64,000 nucleotides of DNA from Actinoallomurus iriomotensis (GCF_030269445.1 NZ_BSTJ01000013.1:201751-265750), one strand, 5' to 3'; counted from the first letter of the stretch, positions 17,581 to 27,413 are shown. The notes: generated by a model from the letters alone, not told the origin. Numbers and translations: made by a program.

Positions 17581-18972
17581 ATGAGTACCAGTTCGCCTGA
17601 GTTGTTCGTGGAGCTCGACCGCTCCCGCCCCCGTGGCCTGCGCGCCCAGCTGGAGCGGAGCCTGCGGGACGCCATCCGGGCGGGCCGGCTGCGCCCCGGC
17701 GTACGGCTGCCGTCGTCCCGGGCGCTGGCCGCGGATCTCCAGATCACCCGCGGTGTCGTCGTCGCGGCCTACGACCAGCTCACCGCCGAGGGCTACCTGA
17801 CCTCCCGGCAGGGCCAGGGCACCGTCGTCAACGCCGTCACCCGGCCCGACCCGCCACGGCGTCGCGACCCATCGCCGGCCACGGTCCGCTACGACTTCCG
17901 GCCCGGAGATCCGGACGTCGGTCTGTTCCCCCACGCGGCCTGGGCACGGGCCACCCGCGCCGCACTGCGGTCACTGTCCGACGACGCACTCGGCTACGGC
18001 GACCCGGCCGGTCTCCCCGTACTGCGCGAGACACTGGCCGACTACCTGCGCCGGGTCCGCGGCCTGTCGTGCGCACCGGACGATGTCGTGGTGTGCAACG
18101 GCTTCTCGCACGGGCTGAGCCTGCTGGCCCGGGTACTCGCCGACCGGGACACCGCCGAGCGGGGCGTCGCCGTGGAGGATCCCGGCCACCCGTCCTGGCG
18201 CGGGCAGATCGAATGGGCCGGCGCCGCCTGCCTTCCCGTCGAGGTCGACGACGAGGGGGTGCGCGTCGACCGGCTGGCCGCGTCCGGGGCGGGCGCGGTG
18301 CTCACCACGCCCGCCCACCAGTACCCGACCGGCGTGGTGCTGTCCGCCGACCGGCGGATCGCCCTGACCGACTGGGCCCGCACCAGCGGCGGCTACATCA
18401 TCGAGGACGACTACGACGCCGAGTACCGCTACGACCGACAGCCCGTCGGCGCCCTTCAGGGGGTCGCGCCCGACCACGTCATCCACGCCGGCAGCCTGTC
18501 CAAGAGCCTGGCCCCCGGGCTGCGGCTCGGCTGGCTGGTCGTCCCCCCGGCGCTGCGCGGCGAACTGCTCGCGGTCCGCGCCCACAGCGACCGGTTCACC
18601 ACCTCGATCATCCAGGCCACCGCCGCCGACTTCATCCGGCACGGCGATCTCGACCGGCACCTGCGGCGTACCCGCCGCATCTACCGCCAGCGCCGTGACG
18701 CGCTCATCGAGGCACTGCACCGCCACCTGCCCGCCTGCCACACGACCGGCATCTCCGCCGGCCTGCATGCCGTGGTCCGGCTGCCCGACGGAGCCGACGC
18801 CACCCGTGCCGCCGACACCGCCGCCCGGCACGGCATCCTCGTCCGCCCGCTACGATCCGGCCCGGGCCGGCCCTCCCAGCCATCGGCCCTCGTCGTGGGC
18901 TACAGCACGCTCACGCCCCACCGCATCGAGGAGGGCATCCGTCACCTCGCCACCGTCCTGGAGATCCCCTGA
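17581..18972 (+). CDS. MocR/PdxR-type GntR regulator with aminotransferase domain
   Basis: 463 aa. Residues 1-75 are a GntR winged helix (RPRGLRAQLERSLRDAIRAG, LPSSRALAADLQITRGVVVA, EGYLTSRQGQGTVV). The rest is a fold-type I aminotransferase-like PLP-binding domain, with IIEDDYDAEYRYDRQPVGAL and the PLP lysine in AGSLSKSLAPGLRLGW. Such regulators sense PLP or an amino-acid adduct. Its gene ends inside the convergent NUDIX gene (31-bp overlap). Likely targets are itself and the divergent cupin/PPOX pair. Confidence 0.93.
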   Translation: MSTSSPELFVELDRSRPRGLRAQLERSLRDAIRAGRLRPGVRLPSSRALAADLQITRGVVVAAYDQLTAEGYLTSRQGQGTVVNAVTRPDPPRRRDPSPATVRYDFRPGDPDVGLFPHAAWARATRAALRSLSDDALGYGDPAGLPVLRETLADYLRRVRGLSCAPDDVVVCNGFSHGLSLLARVLADRDTAERGVAVEDPGHPSWRGQIEWAGAACLPVEVDDEGVRVDRLAASGAGAVLTTPAHQYPTGVVLSADRRIALTDWARTSGGYIIEDDYDAEYRYDRQPVGALQGVAPDHVIHAGSLSKSLAPGLRLGWLVVPPALRGELLAVRAHSDRFTTSIIQATAADFIRHGDLDRHLRRTRRIYRQRRDALIEALHRHLPACHTTGISAGLHAVVRLPDGADATRAADTAARHGILVRPLRSGPGRPSQPSALVVGYSTLTPHRIEEGIRHLATVLEIP

Positions 18973-19466
18973 TCGGGGGGTGCGGCTTCGCAGAGCAGGG
19001 TGGCGCGGCGCGTACGGCGGGCCTCGGCGAGTGCCGCGGTGCGGGCGAACAGGCGCGGGCTCATCACCTTCTGCCATTCCCGCAGGGGCCGAACCCGCCA
19101 TCCGGAGTGCTCGGCCGGGTCGAGGACGATCGCGTCGAGCTCCTCCGGCGTCAGCACACCGCCGTCGAAGACGAATCCGACCTTGGCGCACGGCCAGCCG
19201 GAGCCCGGTCCCAGAAAGTGCGTCAGCAGAAGCGCGGGAGCTCCGGCGAACGCGATCCCGGTCTCCTCAAGGCATTCCCGTACCGCTGCGGCGAACGGCG
19301 TCGCGTCGCCGTGCTCGACGTTGCCACCGGGCAGCTGCCAGGCCTCGGCCTTCTGCGCGGACCGCAACGCGAAGGGATTCCCCTCGCGATCGGTGAAGTA
19401 CAGCGCCGCGTACATCGTCGCGTGGGGAAGGGTCTGAACGTATTCCTCAACGGGGAGCCAGCTCAC
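18942..19466 (-). CDS. NUDIX hydrolase
   Basis: 174 aa. The Nudix box runs GGNVEHGDATPFAAAVRECL then EETGI, near residues 50-72. QLPGG precedes it, as is usual. These enzymes hydrolyse nucleoside diphosphates linked to another moiety, and the substrate cannot be read from sequence. The 3' end overlaps the MocR gene tail-to-tail by 31 bp. No ribosome site stronger than GGAACC is visible before the ATG at 19466. Confidence 0.87.
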   Translation of the reverse strand: MSWLPVEEYVQTLPHATMYAALYFTDREGNPFALRSAQKAEAWQLPGGNVEHGDATPFAAAVRECLEETGIAFAGAPALLLTHFLGPGSGWPCAKVGFVFDGGVLTPEELDAIVLDPAEHSGWRVRPLREWQKVMSPRLFARTAALAEARRTRRATLLCEAAPPDQGISRTVAR

Positions 19467-19594
19467 TGGTTCCTCCCGGAACAGACGGTGGTGACGTTGA
19501 GTATGCGTCAGATGCCGGACCGCTCGGCCGTACGCTGGGAGCCTCCCCGGAACTCACCTCGACCGGCCCTCCCGGGATGAAGGAGAGGACGCGA

Positions 19595-21190
19595 ATGTCG
19601 GAGCGACCGCGGCTGGTGCGGGCCGGCCGGGCGATGGCCGTGGCCACCGCCGTCTCGCGCATCACCGGGTTCGTGCGCACGCTGGCTCTGGTGGCCGCGC
19701 TGGGCCTGGGCACCCGGCTGCTGGACGCCTACACGGCGGCGAACGTCACCCCCAACACGATCTATGAGCTGGTGATGGGCGGGGCCCTGGCCAGCGTGCT
19801 GGTGCCCCTCCTGGTCCGTACGGCCGCCGACGACGGCGTCGACGGGGACCTGTTCGCGCAGCGGCTGCTGTCCCTGGTGGTCTACGGCCTGTCGATCGTG
19901 GTGATCGTGACGATCATCGCGGCGCCGTTCATCGTGGGCCTCTCCGTCCCCGGGTTCACGCCGGGGCAGCGGGAGCTGGCCGTGGTGTTCACCCGGTACT
20001 TCATGCCGCAGATCCTGTTCTACGGGGTGAGCGCGACCCTGTCCGCGGTGCTCAACGCCCGTGGTCGCTTCGCCGCGCCGATGTGGGCGCCGGTGGCCAA
20101 CAACCTCGTCGTCATCGCCACCGCCGTGTCGTTCCTGCTGATCGGCGGCACCGGCAGGCTGGAGTCCCTCACCCAGGGGCAGACGCTGCTGCTGTCGGTC
20201 GGTACGAGCGCCGGGGTCGCCGTCCAGATGGCGGTGCTCCTGCTGTCCGGCCGCCGGGCCGGTTTCCGGCCGAGGCTGCACGCCGACCCCCGGGGCATCG
20301 GGGTCCGCAGGATCGCCGCCATGGCCGGGTGGACGATCGCGTCGGTGAGCGCCGCCCAGGCGGTGTTCGTGGTGATCACCAGGCTGGCATCGCACGCCGG
20401 GCCCGGAGCGGTCGCCGTCTACTCCAACGCGGGCACGCTGTTCCAGCTGCCGTACGCCGTCATCGCGGTCACCGTCATCACCGGAGTCCTGCCCCGGCTG
20501 AGCCGGGCAGCCGCCGACCGCGACCTCGGCCGGGTCATCGCGGATCTGTCCCAGAGCCTGCGGCTGACCGGCGTCGTCCTGGTTCCCGTCGCCGCCGCGC
20601 TCATCACGCTCGGCCCGCGCCTGACCACCGTGCTGTTCGACCACGGCAACGCCTCGCCCGCCGCGGCCCGCCTCACCGGCCTGGTCCTGGCCGCGTACGG
20701 GCTCGCGCTGGTCCCGTTCGCCGCGTACCAGATCATGTTGCGCGTCTTCTACGCCCTCGGCGACACCCGTACCCCGGCCCTGATCAGCGTGGTGGTCTCC
20801 GCCGTGACGGTCGGCACCTGCCTGGCCGCCGCCCGGCTGTACCACGGCCCGCACCTGGTCGTCGCGCTCGCGGCGTGCTCCGCGCTCGCGTACACGACCG
20901 GGCTGCTGCTCACCGCGTACGCGCTCCGCCGCCGAATGGGCCGCCTCGACGGGCACCGCCTGCTGAACGCCCACGTCCGGATGCTCGTCGCCGCGGCCCT
21001 CGCCGCCCCGGCGACCGCCGGTACGGCGTGGGTCGTCGGCTCGGCGACGGGTACCGCCTGGACGGCCTCGCTCCTCACGGTCACCGTCGCGGCCGCGGCC
21101 GGCGGCGGCCTCTATGCCCTCATCGCCCGCGCACTGCGCATCACCGAGTTCAGGACGCTGACCGCGGCGCTACGCCCGCACGACCTGTGA
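19595..21190 (+). CDS. murJ: MurJ/MviN-family lipid II flippase
   Basis: 531 aa from the ATG at 19595, which has AAGGAGAGG upstream. An in-frame ATG at 19577 overlaps that ribosome site. About 14 membrane segments are predicted, with family motifs AVATAVSRITGFVRTLALVA, YFMPQILFYGVSATLSAVLN and FAAPMWAPVANNLVVIATAV. MurJ flips lipid II across the membrane for peptidoglycan synthesis. This copy stands alone rather than beside the essential murJ-trxB-parAB locus near the origin, so it may be a paralogue. Its end overlaps the Ser/Thr kinase gene convergently by 21 bp. Confidence 0.85.
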   Translation: MSERPRLVRAGRAMAVATAVSRITGFVRTLALVAALGLGTRLLDAYTAANVTPNTIYELVMGGALASVLVPLLVRTAADDGVDGDLFAQRLLSLVVYGLSIVVIVTIIAAPFIVGLSVPGFTPGQRELAVVFTRYFMPQILFYGVSATLSAVLNARGRFAAPMWAPVANNLVVIATAVSFLLIGGTGRLESLTQGQTLLLSVGTSAGVAVQMAVLLLSGRRAGFRPRLHADPRGIGVRRIAAMAGWTIASVSAAQAVFVVITRLASHAGPGAVAVYSNAGTLFQLPYAVIAVTVITGVLPRLSRAAADRDLGRVIADLSQSLRLTGVVLVPVAAALITLGPRLTTVLFDHGNASPAAARLTGLVLAAYGLALVPFAAYQIMLRVFYALGDTRTPALISVVVSAVTVGTCLAAARLYHGPHLVVALAACSALAYTTGLLLTAYALRRRMGRLDGHRLLNAHVRMLVAAALAAPATAGTAWVVGSATGTAWTASLLTVTVAAAAGGGLYALIARALRITEFRTLTAALRPHDL

Positions 21191-22393
21191 ACGCCGCCGT
21201 CGTACGGCGACGATGACGAGGGAAACGCCGACGACCATCCCGATGGCACCCAGGAGGACTTCCACTTTCGGGGTGGTCTCCTCGCAGGTGACCGCGGCGG
21301 CCATGGTCCGGTGCCCGTACGGCACGGCGGTGTCTCCGCCGGCCGCCAGGAGGCTGCAGCCGTCGTTCCGGCCTTGGGACAGCCCGAGGGCGAAGAAGAC
21401 CAGGCTCGGGATGAGCACCGCCGCGGCGAGCAGGGGGAGGAGCCACGAAGACCCTGTTCTTCGCGGCGGCTGTGCGGCGGAGGGCGGGAACGGGACGCGC
21501 GCGGTCCGGCTCGGCGCATGGGCGGGGCCCTGCGGGGCCGGCGGTGTCGGCTGGTCGACCATGGTCTGGACGGGAGCCGGCAGCCATGAGTCCCGCGTGA
21601 GGGGAGGGACGAGCGCCTTGAGGATCCGCGCGGTCGTGGGCCGCTGGGCGGGCTCCTTGGCCAGGCACCGGGCGACGAGTTCCCCGATGTCACCCTCCAG
21701 GCCGGTGAGATCGGCCTCCTGGTGGACGATCCGGTAGCTCAGAGCCTGCGCAGGGCCCTCGCCGAAGGGGCGCACTCCCGCGGCGTGGGCGAGGACCAGG
21801 CCGAAGGCGAAGATGTCCGACGCGGGGGTCAGCGGCTCCCCGGTGAGTACCTCGGGAGACATGAACCCGGGAGTGCCCGCCAGGGCGGTGGTCTGCGACG
21901 CGTCCGTGGCGCGGGCGATACCGAAGTCGATCACGCGCGGGCCGTCGGCCGCGAGAAGGACGTTGGACGGCTTGAGGTCGCGATGGACGAGGCCGGCCTC
22001 ATGGATGGCCTCCAGCGCCTCGGCGATCCCGGCGCCCAGCACACGCAGGGTCTTCTCCGGGAACGGGCCGTGTTCGGCGAGCGCTCGCTCCAGCGAGGGG
22101 CCCGCGATGAAGGCCGTGACCATCCAGGGCGGGTCGGCGGCGGGGTCGGCATCGACGACTCCGGCGGTGTGCAGGCCGTTGACCCTGCGGGCCGCCTCGA
22201 TCTCCAACCGGAACCGCCGACGGAACTCCGGGTTCGCGGCGTGAACCCGATGGATGAGCTTGACCGCGACCGGGCGTCTCCCCGGAGTCAGGCCGAAGAA
22301 CACCTCGCCCATGCCACCCACGCCGAGCCGGCCCAGAAGGTGATACCTGCCCACCTCACGTGGGTCGCCCGCCCGCAATGGCTCCACCGGCAC
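21170..22393 (-). CDS. Membrane-bound Ser/Thr protein kinase
   Basis: 407 aa. The N-terminal Hanks-type kinase domain (residues about 15-270) shows the glycine loop LGVGGMGEVFFG, VAVKLIH with the ATP lysine, catalytic HRDLKPSNVLL, Mg-binding DFGIA, and GTPGFMSPEV. A Pro-rich linker leads to two membrane segments (LLPLLAAAVLIPSLVFFALG and LLGAIGMVVGVSLVIVAV) separated by a short outer loop with two Cys. The substrate is unknown. Its convergent overlap with the flippase gene may be coincidental, although Ser/Thr kinases do regulate MurJ partners in mycobacteria. Confidence 0.92.
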   Translation of the reverse strand: MPVEPLRAGDPREVGRYHLLGRLGVGGMGEVFFGLTPGRRPVAVKLIHRVHAANPEFRRRFRLEIEAARRVNGLHTAGVVDADPAADPPWMVTAFIAGPSLERALAEHGPFPEKTLRVLGAGIAEALEAIHEAGLVHRDLKPSNVLLAADGPRVIDFGIARATDASQTTALAGTPGFMSPEVLTGEPLTPASDIFAFGLVLAHAAGVRPFGEGPAQALSYRIVHQEADLTGLEGDIGELVARCLAKEPAQRPTTARILKALVPPLTRDSWLPAPVQTMVDQPTPPAPQGPAHAPSRTARVPFPPSAAQPPRRTGSSWLLPLLAAAVLIPSLVFFALGLSQGRNDGCSLLAAGGDTAVPYGHRTMAAAVTCEETTPKVEVLLGAIGMVVGVSLVIVAVRRRRSQVVRA

Positions 22394-22439
22394 CCGCCTC
22401 CGTGGCCCGACCTGTGCAAAGTGCGGAGCCTATAGGACC

Positions 22440-22700
22440 AAACGGGACTCGGCCTCGCGTTCCGAGCCGCATGAGGAAGTCCTGCCACACACGCGGCTCC
22501 ACCCACAGCTCGGCGTCGACGGTCACCGCCTCCACGCCGGGAGCCCGGCGGGCGGCGCGTTCGCGCAGTGTGTGCGTCAGCGTCTCGGCGAGCAGCGCGC
22601 CGTGGTCGGACAGCGGCGAGCCGTGGACCGTACGGTAGCGGCGCTCCCGCCGGCGTGCTCGCCCGGCTGGTTCCGTACCTGCCCGGTCGTGCTCGGGGGC
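22440..22700 (-). pseudogene. C-terminal relic of an ArsR-type helix-turn-helix regulator
   Basis: The minus-strand frame reads RRRERRYRTVHGSPLSDHG, ALLAETLTHTLRERAARRAP and DAELWVEPRVWQDFLMRL, then runs into the kinase leader. This matches the C-terminal half of actinobacterial winged-helix regulators that carry a DAELWVDPEVW motif. The DNA-binding half, the start and the usual tail are missing, so it is a remnant truncated on both sides. The 424-bp gap holds no other recognisable gene. Confidence 0.6.
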
Positions 22701-22817
22701 ACCGGCCCGGCCCGAATGGCGAGTCCGCGTGCGCGAAACGGCGACGTGTACACCGTGGCGCCGTTTACCGTCTGGCTGATCAGACGAGGTCCACCTGAGA
22801 TATCAACAGGAGGAGAA

Positions 22818-23204
22818 GTGCGGAACATCGTACGGTCGGCGCTGGTCGCATTGGCCGGGGGATCCCTGTTGTTCGCCGGTGCGACCGCTGTTCAGGCGGC
22901 CCCGGACTCCCTGGCACAGTCGGAACCGGGTTCCTGGTCGGTCGCCTTTTACAAGGGCGGTGATTACCTCGGAATGATGTCCGATTACTGCCCTCCTCCC
23001 AATGTCCACCGCTGGGTGTGGGACGTGCCCTCCGCCTACACGTCCGCCACCCAGTACCACGCCCAGGGGCCGTGCGCCCTCACCGCGTTCTACTACAGCG
23101 GAGGCACCGGGACCGGCGTCGGGCTACAGCGCTACTCGCTCCGCGTCGGGTTCGGCGCGGTCAGTGGACATGTCGATTCGATAGCCGCCTACGGAGACGC
23201 GTAA
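22818..23204 (+). CDS. Small secreted protein of unknown function
   Basis: 128 aa from the GTG at 22818 with a strong AGGAGGAG site. A Sec signal peptide is clear (RSALVALAGGSLLFAGATAV then QAA, cleavage near residue 28). The mature part of about 100 residues has two cysteines (MSDYCPPPN and QGPCALTAFYYSGG) likely forming a disulfide, and is rich in aromatic residues. I do not recognise a family. No operon partner is evident. Confidence 0.75.
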   Translation: MRNIVRSALVALAGGSLLFAGATAVQAAPDSLAQSEPGSWSVAFYKGGDYLGMMSDYCPPPNVHRWVWDVPSAYTSATQYHAQGPCALTAFYYSGGTGTGVGLQRYSLRVGFGAVSGHVDSIAAYGDA

Positions 23205-23319
23205 CGGGCATCGTGCCTTCCGGCTCTGGTGCCACGCTCGGGCCGCGAAAGATGTCAAAGCGGCATCAGGCGGCGTGTGAGGGCGATGTTGTCGGTGGGG
23301 CCTGTTAGCTTCCCGCCCT

Positions 23320-24450
23320 ATGCGCCTGCTGCACACCTCCGACTGGCACCTGGGCCGGTCCTTCCACCGGGAGGACATGCTCGCCGCCCAGGCGCGGTTC
23401 GTCGACCACCTGGTCGAGACCGTGCGCGCGGAGAGTGTCGACGCGGTGCTCATCTCCGGTGACCTGTACGACCGCGCGCTGCCGCCCGTCGACGCCGTCG
23501 CCCTGTGCGACGAGGCGCTCCGGCGGCTGGCGGCCGAAAAGGTGCGGGTCATCGCCATCAGCGGCAACCACGACTCCGCCCAGCGGCTCGGCTTCGGCGC
23601 CGGGCTGATGTCCGCGGCCGGCGTGCACGTGATCGCCGATCCGCGGCGGGTCGGTGAGCCGGTGCTGCTTGCCGACGGCACGGCGGTGTACGGCATCCCG
23701 TACCTCGAGCCCGAGGTCGTGCGCAGCGCGTGGGACCTGTCCGAGCGCGGCCACACCGCCGCGCTCGCCGAGGCGATGCGGCGCGTCCGCGCCGACCTGG
23801 CGAAACGCGACGGCCGCTCCGTGGTGCTCGCGCACGCGTTCGTCACCGGGGGAGAGGCCAGCGACAGCGAGCGCGACATCTCCGTCGGCGGCGTCGCCAG
23901 CGTGCCGCTGAGCGTGTTCGACGGCGTCGACTACGTCGCCCTCGGCCACCTGCACGGGCGCCAGCGCATGTCCGGCACCGTGCGCTACTCCGGCTCGCCG
24001 CTGGCCTATTCGTTCTCCGAGGAGCACCACGTCAAGGGCGGCTGGCTGGTCGATCTCGGCGAGACGGTGACCGCCGAGTTCGTCGAGGCGCCCGTGCCCC
24101 GCCGGTCCGCGCGCATCAGCGGGCGGATCGACGACCTGCTGTCCGGCGAGCGCTGGGCGCCGTACGAGGACCACTGGCTCCAGGTCACCCTGACCGATCC
24201 CGACCGGCCCGCCGGGGCGATGGAGCGCCTGCGGCGACGGTTCCCGCACACGCTGGCGCTGGTCTTCGAGCCCGAGGGCGGGCCGGCCGCCGACGACCGC
24301 GGCTGGGCCGAGCGCATCCGCGACCGCTCCGACCTCGACATCGCCTACGACTTCGTCCGCGAGGTACGCGGCGCGCCCGCCGACGAGGCCGAGCGCGACC
24401 TGCTCGGCGAGGCGTTCGAGTGCTGCCGGCTGACGGAGGCGGCGCGATGA
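23320..24450 (+). CDS. sbcD: SbcD nuclease subunit of SbcCD
   Basis: 376 aa calcineurin-like phosphoesterase of the Mre11 family. Metal-binding motifs are TSDWHLGRSF (residues 6-15), SGDLYDRALPP (about 46), ISGNHDSAQRL (about 84), and later GHLHGRQ. With SbcC it forms a Mn-dependent nuclease that processes hairpins and DNA ends. The stop overlaps the sbcC start (ATGA). Confidence 0.95.
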   Translation: MRLLHTSDWHLGRSFHREDMLAAQARFVDHLVETVRAESVDAVLISGDLYDRALPPVDAVALCDEALRRLAAEKVRVIAISGNHDSAQRLGFGAGLMSAAGVHVIADPRRVGEPVLLADGTAVYGIPYLEPEVVRSAWDLSERGHTAALAEAMRRVRADLAKRDGRSVVLAHAFVTGGEASDSERDISVGGVASVPLSVFDGVDYVALGHLHGRQRMSGTVRYSGSPLAYSFSEEHHVKGGWLVDLGETVTAEFVEAPVPRRSARISGRIDDLLSGERWAPYEDHWLQVTLTDPDRPAGAMERLRRRFPHTLALVFEPEGGPAADDRGWAERIRDRSDLDIAYDFVREVRGAPADEAERDLLGEAFECCRLTEAAR

Positions 24451-27413
24451 GGCTGCACTCGCTGACCATCACCGCCTTCGGCCCGTACGCGGGCACGCAG
24501 ACGGTCGACTTCGAGGCGCTGTCGGGCGCCGGGCTGTTCCTGATCAACGGTCCGACCGGCGCCGGCAAGACCAGCGTGCTCGACGCGGTCTGCTTCGCCC
24601 TGTACGGCCGGGTGCCGAGCGTCCGCAACGACGCCAAGGACCTGCGCAGCCAGCACGCGCCGCCCGACCGGGCGCCCGAGGTCGTGCTCGACGTGACGAT
24701 CCGCGGCCGGCGTTTCAAGGTCACCCGGTCGCCCAAGTGGGAACGACCGAAACGCCGCGGCCAGGGCACCACCGAGGAGAAGGCCAAGGTCCTGCTCCAG
24801 GAGTGGCGCGGCGGCGCGTGGGAGACCTGGTCGACCCGGTTCGACGAGGCCGGCCAGTTCGTCACCGACCTGCTGGGCATGTCGGCGGAGCAGTTCTGCC
24901 AGGTGGTGCTGCTGCCGCAGGGCGACTTCGCGGCGTTCCTGCGCGCCGGGGCCGAAGAACGCCGGGGCGTGCTGGAGAAACTGTTCGCGACCGAGGTGTT
25001 CGCCCAGGTCGAGATGTGGCTGGCCGAGCGCCGCCGCGAGAGCGGGCGCGCCGCCGACGAGCTGCGCGCGGCCGCCGAGTCGGTCGCCGACCGGGCCGCC
25101 GAAGCGGCCGGCGCCGCACGCCCCGAGCTGACGCCGCCCGCCCTGGCGGCCTGGGTGACCGAGCTGTCCGGCCACGTCGCCGACCTCACCGCGGTGACGG
25201 CCGCCGAGGCCGCCGACGCCGGCGCCGCGCGCGACGCGGCCCGCGCGCTCCTGGACAACGCCCGCGCCGTCGCCGAGCGGCAGGAGCGGCACGCCGACGC
25301 GCTCCGGCGTTCCGCCGACCTCGCCGAGCGGGCGGCCGAGCGCACCGAGCTGACCGGCCGCCTGCGGGCGGCCGAACGCGCCGGGCGGGTGCTGCCCCGG
25401 CTCCAGACCGCCGCCGCGCGGGCCGCCCGGCGCGACGAGGTCGCCGCCGTCGTCACGCGCCGCCGCGCCGCGCTCGGCGGGCTGCTGCCCGACGACGCCG
25501 ACGCCGACCTCATGCGCAAGGAGGAGCGCGCCCGCCGTGACGAGCTGGTCGAGCTCGCCCAGCGGCGCGAGGACGAGACCCGCCTGACCGCGATCGGCGC
25601 CGAGCTGCGCACGCTCACCGACGAGGCCGACGACCTGGAGACCCGCGAGGCGGAGCTGGCGCTGTTCCTGACCGACTCGCCGGCCCACCGCGACCTCCTG
25701 CGGGCCCAGCTCGACCAGGCCCGCACCCGTGCCGCCGCCCTGCCGGCGGCCGACGCGGCGGTCGCCGAGGCCACCGCGCGCCTGGAGGCCGCGCGTCGGC
25801 GCGACTTCCTCGCGGCGTCGCTCGCCGAGGCCGAGGCGGCCCACCGCGCGGCCGTCGACGAGGCCCAGGCCGCCCGCGACGTCGTCCAGGAGATCCGGCA
25901 GGCCCGGCTGGAGGGCATGGCCGCGTCGCTGGCCAAAGAGCTGTCGGAGGGCGAGCCCTGCCGGGTCTGCGGCTCGGCGTCGCACCCGTCACCGGCCCAC
26001 GCCGAGATCGAAGGGCCCGGCGAGGAGGCCGAGGCGGAGGCCGCCGCCGCGTACGACGCGGCGCTGGCCCGGCGCGAGGAGACCGGCAACACGGTGACGC
26101 GGCTGTCCGCCGAGCTCGACGCCGCCTGCGACCAGGCCGGTTCCTCTCCCGAGCCGGAGCTGGCGAGCGCGCTGGCCGCGGCCGAGGAGGATCTGGCCGG
26201 CCTCGCGGGCGCCGAGACCGACATCGACCGCATCGAGGACGAGCTGCGGCGCGTCGACGCCGACTTCGACGAGGCCCGCGACCGGCACGGCGAGATCCAG
26301 ACCGCGCTGGCCGCACTCCAGACGCAGCACAACACGCTCACCGCCGAGGCCGGCCGCCTGCGCGACCGCATCGACGCGGCACGCGGCGACGACCCGACCC
26401 TGGAGGCACGCGTCCGGCGGCTCGACCACGAGGCCGCGCTGCTGCGCGACACGGCCGCCGCGACCGAACAGCTCCGTGCCGCCGCCGCCGAGGCCGAGAC
26501 CGCGTCCGACGAGGCGTCGGCGGCCGCGTCGGCCGAGGGCTTCGACTCGTCCGAGGCCGCACGCGCCGCCGCCCTGGACGACCCCGCCCGCCAGGAGCTG
26601 GCACGGCGGGTGAAGGCCTACGACGACGAGGAGGCACGGGTCGCCGCGCTGCTCGACGACCCGTCGCTGCGCGCCGCCGCGGCGGAGCCACCGCCCGACC
26701 TGGCCGCCCTGGAGGCCGCGCTCGGCGCCGCCGAGGAGCACCACCAGTCCGTCGCCTCGGCCCGTGACCGCTTCACGGACCGCCGGTCCCGGCTGGTGAC
26801 GCTGGCCCGCGAGCTGCACGCCCGCGCCGCCGAGTGGCGCCCGGCCGCCGAACACCACGCCCTGGCCGCACGCGTCGCCGCCCTGACCTCCGGCGACCCG
26901 ACCGCGAACCGCACCCGCATGCGGCTGTCGGCCTACGTCCTGGCCGCCAGACTCGAACAGGTCGTCGCCGCCGCGAACGAACGCCTCGCCCGCATGTCGG
27001 GCACCCGCTACTCCCTCGAGCACACGGTCGACAAGGCGGCCGGCTCCCGTGGCCACGGCACCGGCGGCCTGGGCCTGCGCGTCATCGACGGCTGGACCGG
27101 CCGCCACCGCGAGCCGGGCACCCTGTCGGGCGGCGAGACGTTCATCACGTCCCTGTCGCTGGCACTGGGCCTGGCGGACGTGGTCACCGCCGAGGCCGGC
27201 GGCACCGAGATCGGCACCCTGTTCGTCGACGAGGGCTTCGGCACCCTGGACGAGGACACCCTGGACGAGGTCATGGAGGTCCTCGACGGCCTCCGCGACG
27301 GCGGCCGCGCGGTCGGCATCGTCAGCCACGTCGCCGAACTCCGCACCCGCATCCCGGCCCAGCTCCGCGTCGCCAAGACCCGCACCGGCTCCACCCTGAC
27401 CGTCACGACCTGA
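24447..27413 (+). CDS. sbcC: SbcC ATPase subunit of SbcCD
   Basis: 988 aa SMC-like ATPase of the Rad50 family. Walker A GPTGAGKTSVLD is at about residue 36. Long Ala/Glu/Arg-rich coiled coils flank a zinc hook PCRVCGSASHP near residue 505. The signature LSGGETFITSLSLALGLADV is near 892, and Walker B is LFVDEGFGTLDEDTLDE near 925. The start ATG overlaps the sbcD stop. The coiled-coil segments explain the extreme alanine content and the long open frames on the other strand. Confidence 0.95.
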   Translation: MRLHSLTITAFGPYAGTQTVDFEALSGAGLFLINGPTGAGKTSVLDAVCFALYGRVPSVRNDAKDLRSQHAPPDRAPEVVLDVTIRGRRFKVTRSPKWERPKRRGQGTTEEKAKVLLQEWRGGAWETWSTRFDEAGQFVTDLLGMSAEQFCQVVLLPQGDFAAFLRAGAEERRGVLEKLFATEVFAQVEMWLAERRRESGRAADELRAAAESVADRAAEAAGAARPELTPPALAAWVTELSGHVADLTAVTAAEAADAGAARDAARALLDNARAVAERQERHADALRRSADLAERAAERTELTGRLRAAERAGRVLPRLQTAAARAARRDEVAAVVTRRRAALGGLLPDDADADLMRKEERARRDELVELAQRREDETRLTAIGAELRTLTDEADDLETREAELALFLTDSPAHRDLLRAQLDQARTRAAALPAADAAVAEATARLEAARRRDFLAASLAEAEAAHRAAVDEAQAARDVVQEIRQARLEGMAASLAKELSEGEPCRVCGSASHPSPAHAEIEGPGEEAEAEAAAAYDAALARREETGNTVTRLSAELDAACDQAGSSPEPELASALAAAEEDLAGLAGAETDIDRIEDELRRVDADFDEARDRHGEIQTALAALQTQHNTLTAEAGRLRDRIDAARGDDPTLEARVRRLDHEAALLRDTAAATEQLRAAAAEAETASDEASAAASAEGFDSSEAARAAALDDPARQELARRVKAYDDEEARVAALLDDPSLRAAAAEPPPDLAALEAALGAAEEHHQSVASARDRFTDRRSRLVTLARELHARAAEWRPAAEHHALAARVAALTSGDPTANRTRMRLSAYVLAARLEQVVAAANERLARMSGTRYSLEHTVDKAAGSRGHGTGGLGLRVIDGWTGRHREPGTLSGGETFITSLSLALGLADVVTAEAGGTEIGTLFVDEGFGTLDEDTLDEVMEVLDGLRDGGRAVGIVSHVAELRTRIPAQLRVAKTRTGSTLTVTT

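Noticed and set aside
19577..19594. Upstream ATG as the murJ start
   Set aside because: It overlaps the AAGGAG ribosome site of the ATG at 19595, which fits the family N-terminus better.
24185..26452. A long minus-strand Ser/Arg-rich open frame opposite sbcC
   Set aside because: It mirrors the Ala/Glu-rich coiled coil of SbcC and has no recognisable motif or ribosome site.
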